64,000 nt of DNA from Glandiceps talaboti. Lineage: Eukaryota > Hemichordata > Enteropneusta > Spengelidae. A program made the position numbers and the translations under genes. Positions within the stretch are counted from its first letter, which is position 1. Each line of letters begins with the position of its first letter. Of this stretch, positions 11,880-23,914 are shown piece after piece. The DNA is taken from contig NC_135556.1 in assembly GCF_964340395.1 (NCBI RefSeq), positions 26,936,562 through 27,000,561 on the forward strand, given 5' to 3'. The notes beneath the pieces are model-generated. The model made no database searches and was not told where the DNA came from. It worked only from the letters and a program-made list of their open reading frames with translations.

Positions 11880-13903
11880 TTGATTCAATGTATAAATCTC
11901 ACTGGAGACCTAAAATTACCATTTGATTCATGTATAAATCTCACTGGAGACCTATAATTACCATTTGATTCATGTATAAATCTCACTGGAGACCTATAAT
12001 TACCATTTGATTCAATGTATAAATCTCACTGGAGACCTATAATTACCATTTGATTCAATGTATAAATCTCACTGGAGACCTATAATTACCATTTGATTCA
12101 ATGTATAAATCTCACTGGAGACCTATAATTACTATTTGATTCAATGTATAAATCTCACTGGAGACCTATAATTACCATTTGATTCAATGTATAAATCTCA
12201 CTGGAGACCTATAATTACCATTTGATTCAATGTATAAATCTCACTGGAGACCTATAATTACCATTTGATTCAATGTATAAATCTCACTGGAGACCTATAA
12301 TTACTATTTGATTCAATGTATAAATCTCACTGGAGACCTATAATTACCATTTGATTCAATGTATAAATCTCACTGGAGACCTATAATTACCATTTGATTC
12401 AATGTATAAATCTCACTGGAGACCTATAATTACCATTTGATTCAATGTATAAATCTCACTGGAGACCTATAATTACCATTTGATTCAATGTATAAATCTC
12501 ACTGGAGACCTATAATTACCATTTGATTCAATGTATAAATCTCACTGGAGACCTATAATTACTATTTGGTTCAATGTATAAATCTCACTGGAGACCTATA
12601 ATTACCATTTGATTCAATGTATAAATCTCACTGGAGACCTATAATTACCATTTGATTCAATGTATAAATCTCACTGGAGACCTATAATTACCATTTGATT
12701 CAATGCATAAATCTCACTGGAGACCTATAATTACCATTTGATTCAATGCATAAATCTCACTGGAGACCTATAATTACCATTTGATTCAATGTATAAATCT
12801 CACTGGAGACCTATAATTACCATTTGATTCAATGCATAAATCTCACTGGAGACCTATAATTACCATTTGATTCAATGTATAAATCTCACTGGAGACCTAT
12901 AATTACCATTTGATTCAATGTATAAATCTCACTGGAGACCTATAATTACCATTTGATTCAATGCATAAATCTCACTGGAGACCTATAATTACCATTTGAT
13001 TCAATGTATAAATCTCACTGGAGACCTATAATTACCATTTGATTCAATGTATAAATCTCACTGGAGACCTATAATTACCATTTGATTCATGTATAAATCT
13101 CACTGGAGACCTATAATTACCATTTGATTCAATGTATAAATCTCACTGGAGACCTATAATTACCATTTGATTCAATGTATAAATCTCACTGGAGACCTAT
13201 AATTACTATTTGATTCATGTATAAATCTCACTGGAGACCTATAATTACCATTTGATTCAATGTATAAATCTCACTGGAGACCTATAATTACCATTTGATT
13301 CATGTATAAATCTCACTGGAGACCTATAATTACCATTTGATTCAATGTATAAATCTCACTGGAGACCTATAATTACCATTTGATTCATGTATAAATCTCA
13401 CTGGAGACCTATAATTACCATTTGATTCATGTATAAATCTCACTGGAGACCTATAATTACCATTTGATTCAATGTATAAATCTCACTGGAGACCTATAAT
13501 TACCATTTGATTCAATGTATAAATCTCACTGGAGACCTATAATTACCATTTGATTCAATGTATAAATCTCACTGGAGACCTATAATTACCATTTGATTCA
13601 ATGCATAAATCTCACTGGAGACCTATAATTACCATTTGATTCAATGTATAAATCTCACTGGAGACCTATAATTACCATTTGATTCATGTATAAATCTCAC
13701 TGGAGACCTATAATTACCATTTGATTCAATGTATAAATCTCACTGGAGACCTATAATTACCATTTGATTCAATGTATAAATCTCACTGGAGACCTATAAT
13801 TACCATTTGATTCAATGTATAAATCTCACTGGAGACCTAAAATTACCATTTGATTCAATGTATAAATCTCACTGGAGACCTATAATTACCATTTGATTCA
13901 TGT
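11880..13903. repeat. 43-bp satellite array, about 47 copies, 2.0 kb
   Basis: Near-identical units read GATTCAATGTATAAATCTCA, CTGGAGACCTATAATTACCA, TTT. Length variants of 42 bp (GATTCATG without the second A) and single-base variants (CCATTT/CTATTT, TGTATAAAT/TGCATAAAT) recur in several places, which suggests block duplication. Homogeneity is very high, so the array is probably young. Copy number may be compressed in the assembly. Confidence 0.95.
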
Positions 13904-15566
13904 AGTATTTTGTGTCATCAATGTCAAACAGAAGACTAAATCTGTAATGTAAATAGAGTCCTAAAAAACAAGTAAATCAATCATTTAGAAACATTGAAAA
14001 GTCTCATTTAAACAAACATTTATTTTATATGTTTGTGTATTATGAGAACAAGACTGTAATTTGTACCAAACCACTATAGTAGAAATGACAAACTTGTTTA
14101 ACGAATAGGAAAGAAAAATAAATAGAAAAAACCTACTTGTACAAAAACAAGCTATTAATTTACTAAAAGTTTGAGTTGATTCAGATTAACAGATTCCTTG
14201 AGTTATTCAAAAGTTTTTTGTAGCAAAAAAATATGTTTCTTTCTGATAACATGGTTACAGACAATAGGCTATTATAGGGTAGGTAGGTTGGAATTTTATT
14301 GTATTTTACTTTAGATTTTTAACAATTACTTTGACCCCATGATAAGATATTCTTCGGTCACAATACTTCCGGATGAAAGTTTGATGAGTTGTAAAAGAAG
14401 TAATTGAAGACAATTCTAAGTTAAGTAGACAAAGATGTTATGCAGACTGTACTCTTATAGACTAAAAAAGACCTGGTTTCTCTCTGGAATACAATTCTTT
14501 GACACGGAAATAGAAGTAAATTGTTACCATTTTACCGTTTTGTATGCAAAAATGTTTAGGGTCAGGGCTTTATCGGAAACACTATTTTTTATTTAGCCTA
14601 TCAGTATTGTGCCATCATGTCATTGATAAATGCCAATTCATATTTCTACTAGTTTTCCTCAGTTTATGACATGTAACAGATAATTTTGTATTTATAACAG
14701 TTAGAATTGTTTCAATGTTTGTTGTACTCAAAGTGACATGTACATACCTCAATCTGATATGTGTACAGTGATATCAGAATGGCTAGATAGATTTATGTCA
14801 GCATTTTTGCGTTGCCAGTCTCGATGATGTTTTTTTGTTGAAACTTGTAAGTGTTACAAAATGGGTACATTGTGCAATCGTGTATGCAATAGATTGTACT
14901 TTGAGCAATGTTCTGTGTCACTTTATTGAGAATGTTGGTCAGAATTTTGTTTTGCCCCGAATCCATGTTAAGTACAAAGTATGTGAGACGAGATTTGAAT
15001 TGATTTATGGTGTCTTTGTAAAATGTTTTGTTGAAGAGAACACAGTTTTACTACATTTCACGGACCAGCGTCAACTTTAGTCTGACTTAAGTTAAAGAAA
15101 ACATTATAAGCTTGTACTTGGGCCACATTTAGATTTGATTTTTCTAATGATATGCTACATGTACTTAGACCCAACTTAAAATTGAGAACCAAAATGGAAG
15201 GGCAGTCACTGAGAATATTGTGTCATGAGTCGGCCCAATGCATTCACACTTAAAGCTGGCTTAAAATTATACTAGTCCCGACTTTTAGACATCCTGCAGA
15301 CACTAGAAACTACTCTGACTAGACTCTGGGCCAGTTTAAAGTATTTACACACTTGAATAGTAATGACAGTAATGTAGGATGTGATCAGAGTATATCCGGT
15401 TCATTCAGATGTCAGTGTGTGTGTTTACTATGTGCAAAGGTGACTCCTGTATGATTGTCTCAATCTCCACTTCATGGCCAACTAGCAGCCACCTGTTTGA
15501 GCAATCATGATCTCATCTCTGACCCGATTAATTCAAGTTCTGTTCTTTGTGTCTTTGTCTATACAG
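13904..15566. other. No exon recognised upstream of the GRXCR-like exons
   Basis: This is probably intron of the GRXCR-like gene, since that gene's penultimate exon starts at 15567. The 81-codon open frame at 14835-15080 has no motif and no clear splice context. Confidence 0.35.
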
Positions 15567-16617
15567 GATTTAGAGAAATTGGAGGAATTAAATGAAACTG
15601 GTGAATTGAGGAAAATATTAAGTCGATTTGAGGTAAGTTTGGATTTTGATTGTTTTTGTACATTTTGAATATTTTATAAGGGTATGAAATTAGCAGAGCA
15701 TTGAACTTTTGATGGATGGATGGATGGATGGATGGATGGATGGATGGATGGATGGATGGTTGGTTGGTTGGTTGGATGGATGGATGGTTGGTTGGTTGGT
15801 TGGTTGGTTGGTTGTATGGTTGTATGGAGGAATGGATGGATGGATGGATGGTTGGCTGGCTGATTGGTTGGTTGGTTGTATGGATGGATGGATGGATGGT
15901 TGGTTGGTTGGTTGGTTGGTTGGTTGGTTGGTTGGTTGGTTGGTTGGTTGATTGATTGGTTGGTTGGTTGGTTGGATGGTTGGTTGGTTGTATGGATGGA
16001 TGGATGGTTGGTTGGTTGGTTGGTTGGTTGGTTGGTTGGTTGGTTGGTTGGTTGGATGGATGGTTGGCTGGCTGGTTGGTTGTATGGATGGTTGGTTGGT
16101 TGTATGGATGGATGGATGGTTGGTTGGTTGGTTGGTTGGTTGGTTGGTTGGTTGGATGGATGGTTGGTTGGTTGGTTGGTTGATTGATTGGTTGGTTGGT
16201 TGGTTGGTTGGTTGGTTGGTTGGTTGGATGGATTGTGAATGGGATAGACAAATGACATTTATTTACATGTTTACACAATTAAGTGGAATGGGAAAGGGAA
16301 GAAGTTGAACAACAGAATAACAGGATAGTTGAAATAAACAATGTGGGCAATCTTAGAAATCCTGTTTCAGAACATTTGTTTTGAATGATCTAATCTTGGT
16401 TGAAATCAATGTAAATTTCATTTACATTTTTCAGAAATGTGTCCCAACATCACAGTGTACAGCATGTGGAGGATATCGTTATGTGCCATGTGCTTGGTGT
16501 AATGGCAGTAAGAAATCATCACATAGGAACAATTTTACATATGACTACCAAGCACTGAAGTGTACAAAATGTGACGAGAATGGACTACAAATCTGTCCTG
16601 AATGTGTAGATGAATAA
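15567..16617 (+). CDS. GRXCR1: GRXCR1-like cysteine-rich glutaredoxin-related protein, last two exons (partial)
   Basis: Exons 15567-15632 (phase 0 on both sides, after TATACAG, before GTAAGT) and 16435-16617 (after TTTTTCAG, TAA stop). The first exon encodes [20 protein letters not shown], the end of the glutaredoxin-like fold. The second holds four CxxC pairs (CTAC, CAWC, CTKC, CPEC) in a DnaJ-like cysteine-rich tail with the family block [18 protein letters not shown]. Human GRXCR1 ends with ALKCTACNENGLQ followed by Cys-rich sequence, and the intron falls at the same place, between the glutaredoxin fold and the Cys-rich tail. In vertebrates the protein works in actin-rich stereocilia of hair cells. 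The upstream exons, including the glutaredoxin core, were not found in this window. GRXCR2 or an invertebrate co-orthologue remains possible. Confidence 0.88.
15709..16230. repeat. (GGTT/GGAT)n tetranucleotide array in the GRXCR-like intron
   Basis: About 520 bp of GGTT mixed with GGAT, GGCT and TGTA tetramers lies between the last two exons. It creates long open frames on both strands (Trp/Gly/Leu-rich on +, Asn/Gln/Pro/Thr-rich on -), which are by-products of the repeat and not genes. Confidence 0.95.
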
Positions 16618-16723
16618 CAATGTGTGGAATGGGACAGATTCATTGCAGACTGCCAGAATTTAGCTGCATCAAGAGTTTGAAACAAAAAGTACAAACAAAC
16701 AAATAATAGCAAATCATGCTACA

Positions 16724-16759
16724 AACAGACAGACAGACATACAGACAGACAGACAGACG
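16724..16759. repeat. (ACAG)n microsatellite in the GRXCR-like 3' region
   Basis: About eight imperfect ACAG/CAGA tetramers follow the stop codon by roughly 110 bases. Confidence 0.8.
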
Positions 16760-16824
16760 GATATACTTCAATTCACAGGTAATGGTTACGTCATAGAAAA
16801 CCTAACAACTCCAGACAAACATTC

Positions 16825-16830
16825 AATAAA
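16825..16830 (+). promoter_or_regulatory. AATAAA polyadenylation signal for the GRXCR-like gene
   Basis: A canonical AATAAA lies about 210 bases after the TAA stop at 16615-16617 and is the first one downstream. Confidence 0.6.
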
Positions 16831-19800
16831 TTCATAAAAAACAGTTCCTTTTTTATTGATGCTTTTCACCTTTTTTATGACGGTAAAATGTAGATACGGA
16901 GTACTTTGATTTTGTGTGCTTCAAACTATGTGTAATAATTATAGTTGTGATATATAGCAGATACAGCTATTTATAACGAAGTGGTAGCCATGAAGCAATG
17001 TAGTTGTTGGCAGACACGTGATATAGTAGTCCACATAACTAGTTTGTCCTTGAACGACTTTGAAGGGGTGTAACCCAAATCTGAACATTTCTTGACTGTA
17101 CTTTTGTTTATTTCTGCAATACGTATGAAATTAAATATAGTCAGCGTATAAATTGTATTATGTTTATGTGTGGGCAGTTTCACTACAATTAAAGTGCCAA
17201 CAAAATCTTTGGTTAATACCCAAAAATTATGTTGTCAAACTTTTCATTTGGTTCACCTATTGCTATAGATGAAGTGATGATTAAATTGATTTCAGTTATC
17301 ACAATAACATGAGTACTTCTGAATATGAAACAAAAATATAGTAAAAAAATGTTCAGAGATAAACTATACCCATTTAATTTGTAAGCCAAGAAGACTTCTT
17401 TTGGTTCAGTTCTGTGATACAACTCAAATGATACAACTCTATTTTGTTTGAGGCTCTTAAAATGTAAAAAAAACAAAAAAACAGTGACTAGTGTTCATTA
17501 GGGAATACAAATTCTAAATATGTAGGAAATTATAATTTATTGGAAATCCTGCCAAGATTTGAAGATTTTAATCTAGAGATATAATTTAATTATTCAACCT
17601 TATTTTGCATAGATGTATTCTATGCTATTCTACAGCCGAGTGCTGTGTAGGTAGAATCTTGAAGATCTATTTTTTGTTTTACCACAGTTGTGAGGGAGGT
17701 TTTGTGGGTTATTATCGACAAACATTTTTTCACAATTGGTCATTTACAACATTGGTCACATGAGAGATATAAATTCATACTGTTAACTATTTTTTGCTAC
17801 TTCCTCATTCTCACAAACCAAAGCTTAATTTTTCTTCCGTGACACATCGAAAAATCAAATGGTGCGTCTTGGATGCTGCCGTAAAAGAGGCTGTGGTTTA
17901 CAAAGATGCACTTCTCTCGCAAATAATTTCCTCAAATCTACCATAGCATTGAACCATAAGGCCCCTACTCTGTATATTTATGACAACAATGGGGTTCATT
18001 TACATAACGATACCCCATATTGATATGTAATGAGTCTGTGGTGTGGGGGGTTACTAAAATAATACCGATAATAGATTTTTATATGCCAAATGTTACTACA
18101 TGGTAATCTGACTTGTCAGTTTTATCAGTGCCCAGTTTCTTCTTCCTATTTTTCCTATTTATTAGTTTTCAAACAAGAAAAAAACAGAAGTGAGTATGCT
18201 GCTTAGTGTTGTATTTTGCTAAGCTTCCGCATGGAAGTCTATCTCAGAAGTCAACACAATGTTTGTCTTGCATCACATTCCTTCTACACATTTCTTTGTG
18301 CTACATTCACTAATTTTGTATTAGTGTTTCTAATTGGCCCTTTTGTTACCCATGTAGGTATAATTCACCCAATCAGAAGTCTCCTTTTTACTGGCTTTCC
18401 CAGTATCCAATCCAAATACAACCTTGTTTTTGGATTTTGCAGTTGTTTGACCAATAGAATGTGTTGTTACATTTAGTAGTTTGGAGGTATGAGTGGATTA
18501 ATTTATTTGCATGACAGCTGTGACATGTGAGAATAACAAGTGTGACAAGTTTTTAGAGTAAATCCATAAATTTCATCTAAAATTAATTAATTTCATAGAG
18601 TGACATTATAAATTCTTTTCTTTTGTATAAATGATTTAGTTTTTGTTGATTTATATGAGATATCTCTCTGCTTGTACAAATTACATGCACTGAGGAAAAT
18701 AAATGAAAAAAAGAATTTGTGTTATTCCAGATTCAGTTGTGCTGGACACAGCTTACATGTATTAAAAGAATTAAATTGATAGAGGTGTTCACTTTGTAAA
18801 TAAGCCAATTATGATAGACTTGGAGAGAGGATTTTTGTGATGTATATTTATATATAGAAATTTATTGAGAAATTAATGATTACTGCTAATGATGGGTTGA
18901 ACTGATGTCAGCTGCTTCGTTGATTTAAATATCATGTTTTCATTTATTTCATATACTATTTGAGAATTTGTACTATGTTATTTTTTTTTTGTTATTTCAT
19001 ATACACATAACTTGATAGTTTTGTTTTCCATTTGAAAAATTAAGTTTTACCATTTTATGTAGGTTGTCAATGGGGTGTTTGGAGGGATGGGTCGTATGCA
19101 CTACATAGTTACCATGGTAACCTGATATAGGAATAGTTACACATTATGGAAATAGTGAGAAATTTGATTAATTTGATGTTTGGAATTGATTCAGATTTAC
19201 TTCAAGATTCGCTGTTTTGGTTGCTCCACATTGCGGTCATGTTACCTAGTAAATGTGCAGTGTTATAGTATAAAACCCTACACGTATAAGACCCTACACG
19301 TGCATGTAGGGTCTATGGTTATAGCTCAGACAACTAATATTACAGTGACAGCAATGTGAAGGGCCCACAACGATGAAGCTTTCTGTCAAAGATTTAATCA
19401 ATCAAGTCTACTTGATTGAAGCAAATGACTAAGAAAAGGAGACTCAACCCAAAACACAAATAGCGATTTAAAAATATATGTCTGGGTTTGACCATTGTGT
19501 TGTGTATACCAGATATTATGCCGTATCAAATACATCCATGTCAGCTAAGATAACAAACACTTACCCCCTCCTCACCCCACCCTACTCCAACTCCTTTTCA
19601 TCCCAGTTAAGCTGTACTCAAATATCCAGTACTCGGAAAGTTGAACTCTTATATCAGTTCAAAGCATTAGCTGTTTTAGCTCTTCCTGATTTTGTTTCTT
19701 TTTTTTTTTTTAAGATTTAATACTTTTGTCTGTCTGTTTGGTTTTGGATTAACATCTTGCAAACATCCAGGTGTGTTTCTCATGATTATTTCATCCCTTC

Positions 19801-21282
19801 ACACTATAGACATGACACACAGATCAACAGTGTTGTATTTGATGACAACAAGATTCATTCCTACACTGCTATGATATGTAAGATACATCATGTCATTGTG
19901 GGAAGGGTTGACCGATATACGAGGGCACCCCATCATGGCATACCTGACAGACTGGTATATTTGCAAAAAGATTTCATCATTATGACAGACTTCCTAGTTT
20001 AACTATCACCATGTATAATTAGCAGTACTGCATTCATACCCTGATGTGATATTCTCAGAAAGATTTCATCTGTATCTTATACTCCATTAGTACTATCACC
20101 ATGTATAGTTAAATTAGTAAAGATACACCATCTATCAGTAAACCAACTATATTCAGCATTATAATAGCATTTTGAACTTATTGTATTTGACAATACCCAG
20201 ATGTGCAATTATTCAGCAGTGTTATGTATTTTATACAGATTACTCTGACAGACTGAATTGTTTTTTTTTGCGTACTAAAAGAAAAGATGACATTTGGTTA
20301 ACATCTGATCATGATATTGTTAGCAGAGATCTAGATTTTAAGTTGAGATGTGAAAACTTACAATTGGCTCTGACTTGGATCATGGTCCACCAGAAAAGTG
20401 TGATGAGAAATGTCAAATTAGGCTTGGATGAAAGTTTCTTTCCACCAATTTTATCTATTTTTCTCTGTAAATGTGATATTTGTTGAGTGTACATTTTCAT
20501 CTCAGATAATTTGTATTTGCATTGAAATTAAATACACAAGCTGTTTTTTGTTTACAGTGGATAGGATGTCATATTTATTTTCAATATTATGGAAATACAT
20601 AACCATATTTCCCAGGCCATTGAACTGAAGAACTGTAAAACATGTTATAATTGTGAACACAGCGGATTTCAAAATATGGTTCAACAGTACAGTTTGAAAT
20701 CAATAAGAAACTACACATGGTACACTTTGATACCAAGACTGCAATTTATTGCTACATTTAGTCTGCATGAAATTATACCAACATACTACAACAAGATGCT
20801 GACGCCAATGTTTTGATGTCTGCATAGTGGCACATCAGTTCATTTCATTTAGACAAAATGTCGCAAGAAACTACCATTTTAATCATGCTATTTTCAAGTG
20901 TAGCATAATTTTATATTAGTTTCTTGGTACAAGGAAAACGTATATATTGCCCATGTGTTTTAAAGCCTAGAAGTTTGGCTATTGAGATCCAGAGAAAACA
21001 TGTATTGCCCAGGTGTTTAATAGCCCAGAAACTTGCTATCTAGCTTGACAATGTCATTGTGAAAGCCAGTTTGTTGTGTCAGATAGATAGCCAAGTCAAT
21101 GGGCTACCCATGTGTAGGACTATGATAGAAATGTAATGGTGTACATTGAGACACAGTGTAGATGAAATGAAGCCAGTATACAAGATTTCATTTACTTTAT
21201 CTGTCATTCACATTATGATATGCTGCCATTCTCCTGTCAAGTACTCAAATGTCAATAAAGACTGAATCAGTTTGCTTTCAAA
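16831..21282. other. Intergenic; no gene recognised
   Basis: This is the gap before the convergent MGST2-like gene. Open frames (for example 18216-18476 and 20172-20486, +) have no motif I can name. A short palindrome-bearing element built on AGACCCTACACGTGCATGTAGGGTCT sits at about 19265-19325, split here by its centre: AGACCCTACACG and CATGTAGGGTCT. Confidence 0.4.
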
Positions 21283-21537
21283 TAATATTATTTTGGTCTG
21301 GTATCTGTGTACTTGTGTGAAATTATATTACTTTATAGTGTGATATCTGTGTAGTTGTGTGAAATAATATTACCTTAGTTTGATATGTGTATAGTTGTGT
21401 GAAATAATATTACCTTAGTGTGATATCTGTGTAGTTGTGTGAAATAATATTACCCTATGTGATATCTGTGTAGTTGTGTGAAATAATATTACCCTATGTG
21501 ATATCTGTGTAGTTGTGTGAAATAATATTACCTTAGT
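21283..21537. repeat. 39-42-bp tandem repeat, about six copies
   Basis: The unit is built on GATATCTGTGTAGTTGTGTG followed by AAATAATATTACC. Spacing of GTTGTGTGA between successive copies is 42, 40, 40 and 39 bp. Confidence 0.85.
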
Positions 21538-21834
21538 ACAAGCTGTAACAACATACAACTTGTACAATAATAGTGTCGATCGAAAAACACAGTGTTTGGG
21601 ATGACCGGAGAGGGGGGTGGGGGGGTGTAATGATTCATAGTTGTAGACAAGGATGTCATCTGACACTTACTACCTGAAGGCTATATGTACACTGAAGTAC
21701 ATAATGTACCATTATAACCTTTGGGCAAACTTTGTAAATCCTTGGTTTGAAGATGTATTAAAATGGTGAAGCCTTGCCTACACCAACTCATAAAACTATT
21801 TTTTTAATCACCCAAACGGAAATACACTATTAGT

Positions 21835-21985
21835 AAGGGGGGCATACCAGTGACTAGCTCTGGTATGGGTGTGTGGCCAATACTGCCAATTAACCCCAGA
21901 CCCAATTTTAGACCAAATGCCAATACCCTGTTTTAGACCATTACAGGTTTTTAAAAGATCAAATTTTAGACCAAAATACATTCGT
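21835..21985. repeat. Dispersed repeat rich in TTTTAGACC, copy 2
   Basis: It contains three TTTTAGACCA blocks and shares block order with the copy at 3186-3565, including CCAATACTGCCAATTA. A poly-G-rich stretch (about 21611-21626) lies upstream, as it does for copy 1. Confidence 0.6.
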
Positions 21986-22463
21986 AGTAGTTCCATGGTG
22001 AATCACAAATGTAGGCGGCAACATCTCACAACAGTTAATATTTTCTGGCTGTAGTTTTTGTATTGATTGGTGTTACAGACTAATTTTAAGTATGGTGTTC
22101 CTTGTCAAGGAATTCCCACAGTTTGTAAACTATTCAACTTTATGTAGATGAAGAAGGTACCAAATTCATTAAAATATAATGTAGGAGTAGAGCTTGATTA
22201 ATTTATTTACCTTTATTTACTTGTATCACCTGGGGTTCTAAATATTTACTCACTTCTAAGGCCGTTTTTCTCAGGCGGAAAAAGGGGACCCAAATGGTAT
22301 ACAGAACCAGAATATGATATTCCAGCCGTTGGGGGCGCTATACAAACTCAATCACCCACTACATCACAGATAAATAAGAACCTACTTGTCTGTGACTACA
22401 TCAAGCCCACTACACTGTCTACTATTAAAACTAGACGGTCCATGGTGGACGCTGCACCATGAG

Positions 22464-22964
22464 CACAGGGAGCATAGGAACCATGTTTCAAACAAACAAA
22501 CAAATTAATTAATAAATTTAAAAAAATAAACATGCACAAAAAACAAAAAATAACCGAATAAATGAAAATAGGTGTTCCAAGACAGGAAAACTACCTATAT
22601 ACATACATGTAAGCTTAGTTTGGATACCAACTGTTGTCTAACCACATGTGAGTGAAGGTATTAATCATAACGATACTGTATAGGAACTAGACTAATGTAT
22701 TACAGTTTATACATGTATACATGGGCCTGTATACTACTGAAATATAGTACAATATGTTTCTATACATACTGAGCCATACAAAAACCACTAGAGAAACAGA
22801 GTTTATTATTTCAATAGTATACAGGCCCATAAACACCACCTGTTTATAGACAGATATCCATCAGTTTAAAATGGTATTTTCAGTTACTCATGCATATTTT
22901 GTTTATGTATGTTAATTTTTAATCATTTGTCTTTGTTTTATAACACAGTTCATAGGTTCCCTGT
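22464..22964. mobile_element. Non-autonomous DNA transposon-like element, copy 1
   Basis: The ends form an inverted repeat: CACAGGGAGCATAGGAACC on the left, and GGTTCCCTGTA on the right preceded by TTCATA. Inside is a second inverted repeat: GGGCCTGTATACTACTGAAA near 22721 pairs with TATTTCAATAGTATACAGGCCC near 22811, split here as TATTTCAATAG and TATACAGGCCC. The related copy at 40318-40803 shares both features and an AAAC-rich left part. No coding capacity is seen. Confidence 0.6.
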
Positions 22965-23220
22965 ACTCTAAACCTTACGATAGGAAAAACCCCTTTTTTA
23001 ATGTCATGATAGTTGTTTGTTGAACACTTCTATGCTACATATGAAATAATCTGACTTTCTATATACAGCATGGATAATAGACTAATGTAAAAAATTATAC
23101 TTTATGACACTGTCTCTGTTAAAGACTATTCATCATCATCACAGCTGATATCGTCATGACAACATGATTTCATAACAACATCAATGATCCTGATAGTTAT
23201 TCAATCACTTTTCATGGAAG

Positions 23221-23272
23221 ATAGACTGTAAGATATGTTGTCTCGCCCTCATCAGCCTCCTCTCCTTGTTCT
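23221..23272. repeat. Short dispersed repeat shared with 48176-48228
   Basis: GACTGTAAGATATGTTGTCT plus CCCTCATCAGCCTCCTCTC matches, in reverse complement and with a few changes, the sequence at 48176-48228. The unit type is unknown. Confidence 0.5.
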
Positions 23273-23683
23273 ACGTTCTACATGCTGTCGTGGAGGTATA
23301 AGGGGAGGGGACAGGAGGAACAATATTTGAGAATCTGCAGTTTTCGTTACATTTTTCTATTTTTACTTTTTTCTACTTCACTACACACATACACACCAAA
23401 CTGACAATATGTGACACAACGTACATCCAGTGCATTCATATTAATCTAAGTGTTAAGTACACAGACTTTATTCATGTTTAATGTTTACAAAAGGACACAC
23501 ATAGCAAGATTGCATATACATCATCACAATATCAACAAGACTTGATTGAGTCATCATACAAAGTAAATATTTGATCCTTTTTTTACTAAATATTTCATAC
23601 AAACTATAAATCAGTAAAATTAATTGAACTTTGTAAGTTGGTTTGGTGAAAAACTAACCGCATCATAGACTAATACAAGCCAT

Positions 23684-23896
23684 AGCACCAAAGTAAAGCA
23701 TTTTCTGTATATTCCACAATCGTTTATAGCATCCATATCAAGAGTAAAAGTATACTGTTTCATTTGCTAATTGACCACATTAGAAAGGCCACATGCGAGA
23801 CTTTTAATTAAACCAATTGAAACAGAATACTTTTACACTTGATATGAATGTTATAAAAAAGTGTAACACACATAGAAAGTGCTATACTTCAGTGTT
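23684..23896. mobile_element. Palindromic MITE family A, copy 1
   Basis: The left arm contains AAAGTAAAGCATTTTCTGT and ATAGCATCCATATCAAGAG; the right arm contains the inverse, TACTTTTACACTTGATATGA and GAAAGTGCTATACTT. The whole 213-bp unit can fold on itself. It matches 54969-55191 and a half copy at 32072-32150. It lies just past the 3' end of the MGST2-like coding region. Confidence 0.75.
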
Positions 23897-23914
23897 ACTC
23901 ATTGTAAAAACCAA

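Noticed and set aside
15559-16308. Long open frames on both strands (up to 239 codons; NQPT- and WLVG-rich)
   Set aside because: They are translations of the GGTT/GGAT tetranucleotide array inside a GRXCR-like intron; every frame is open because the repeat lacks stops.
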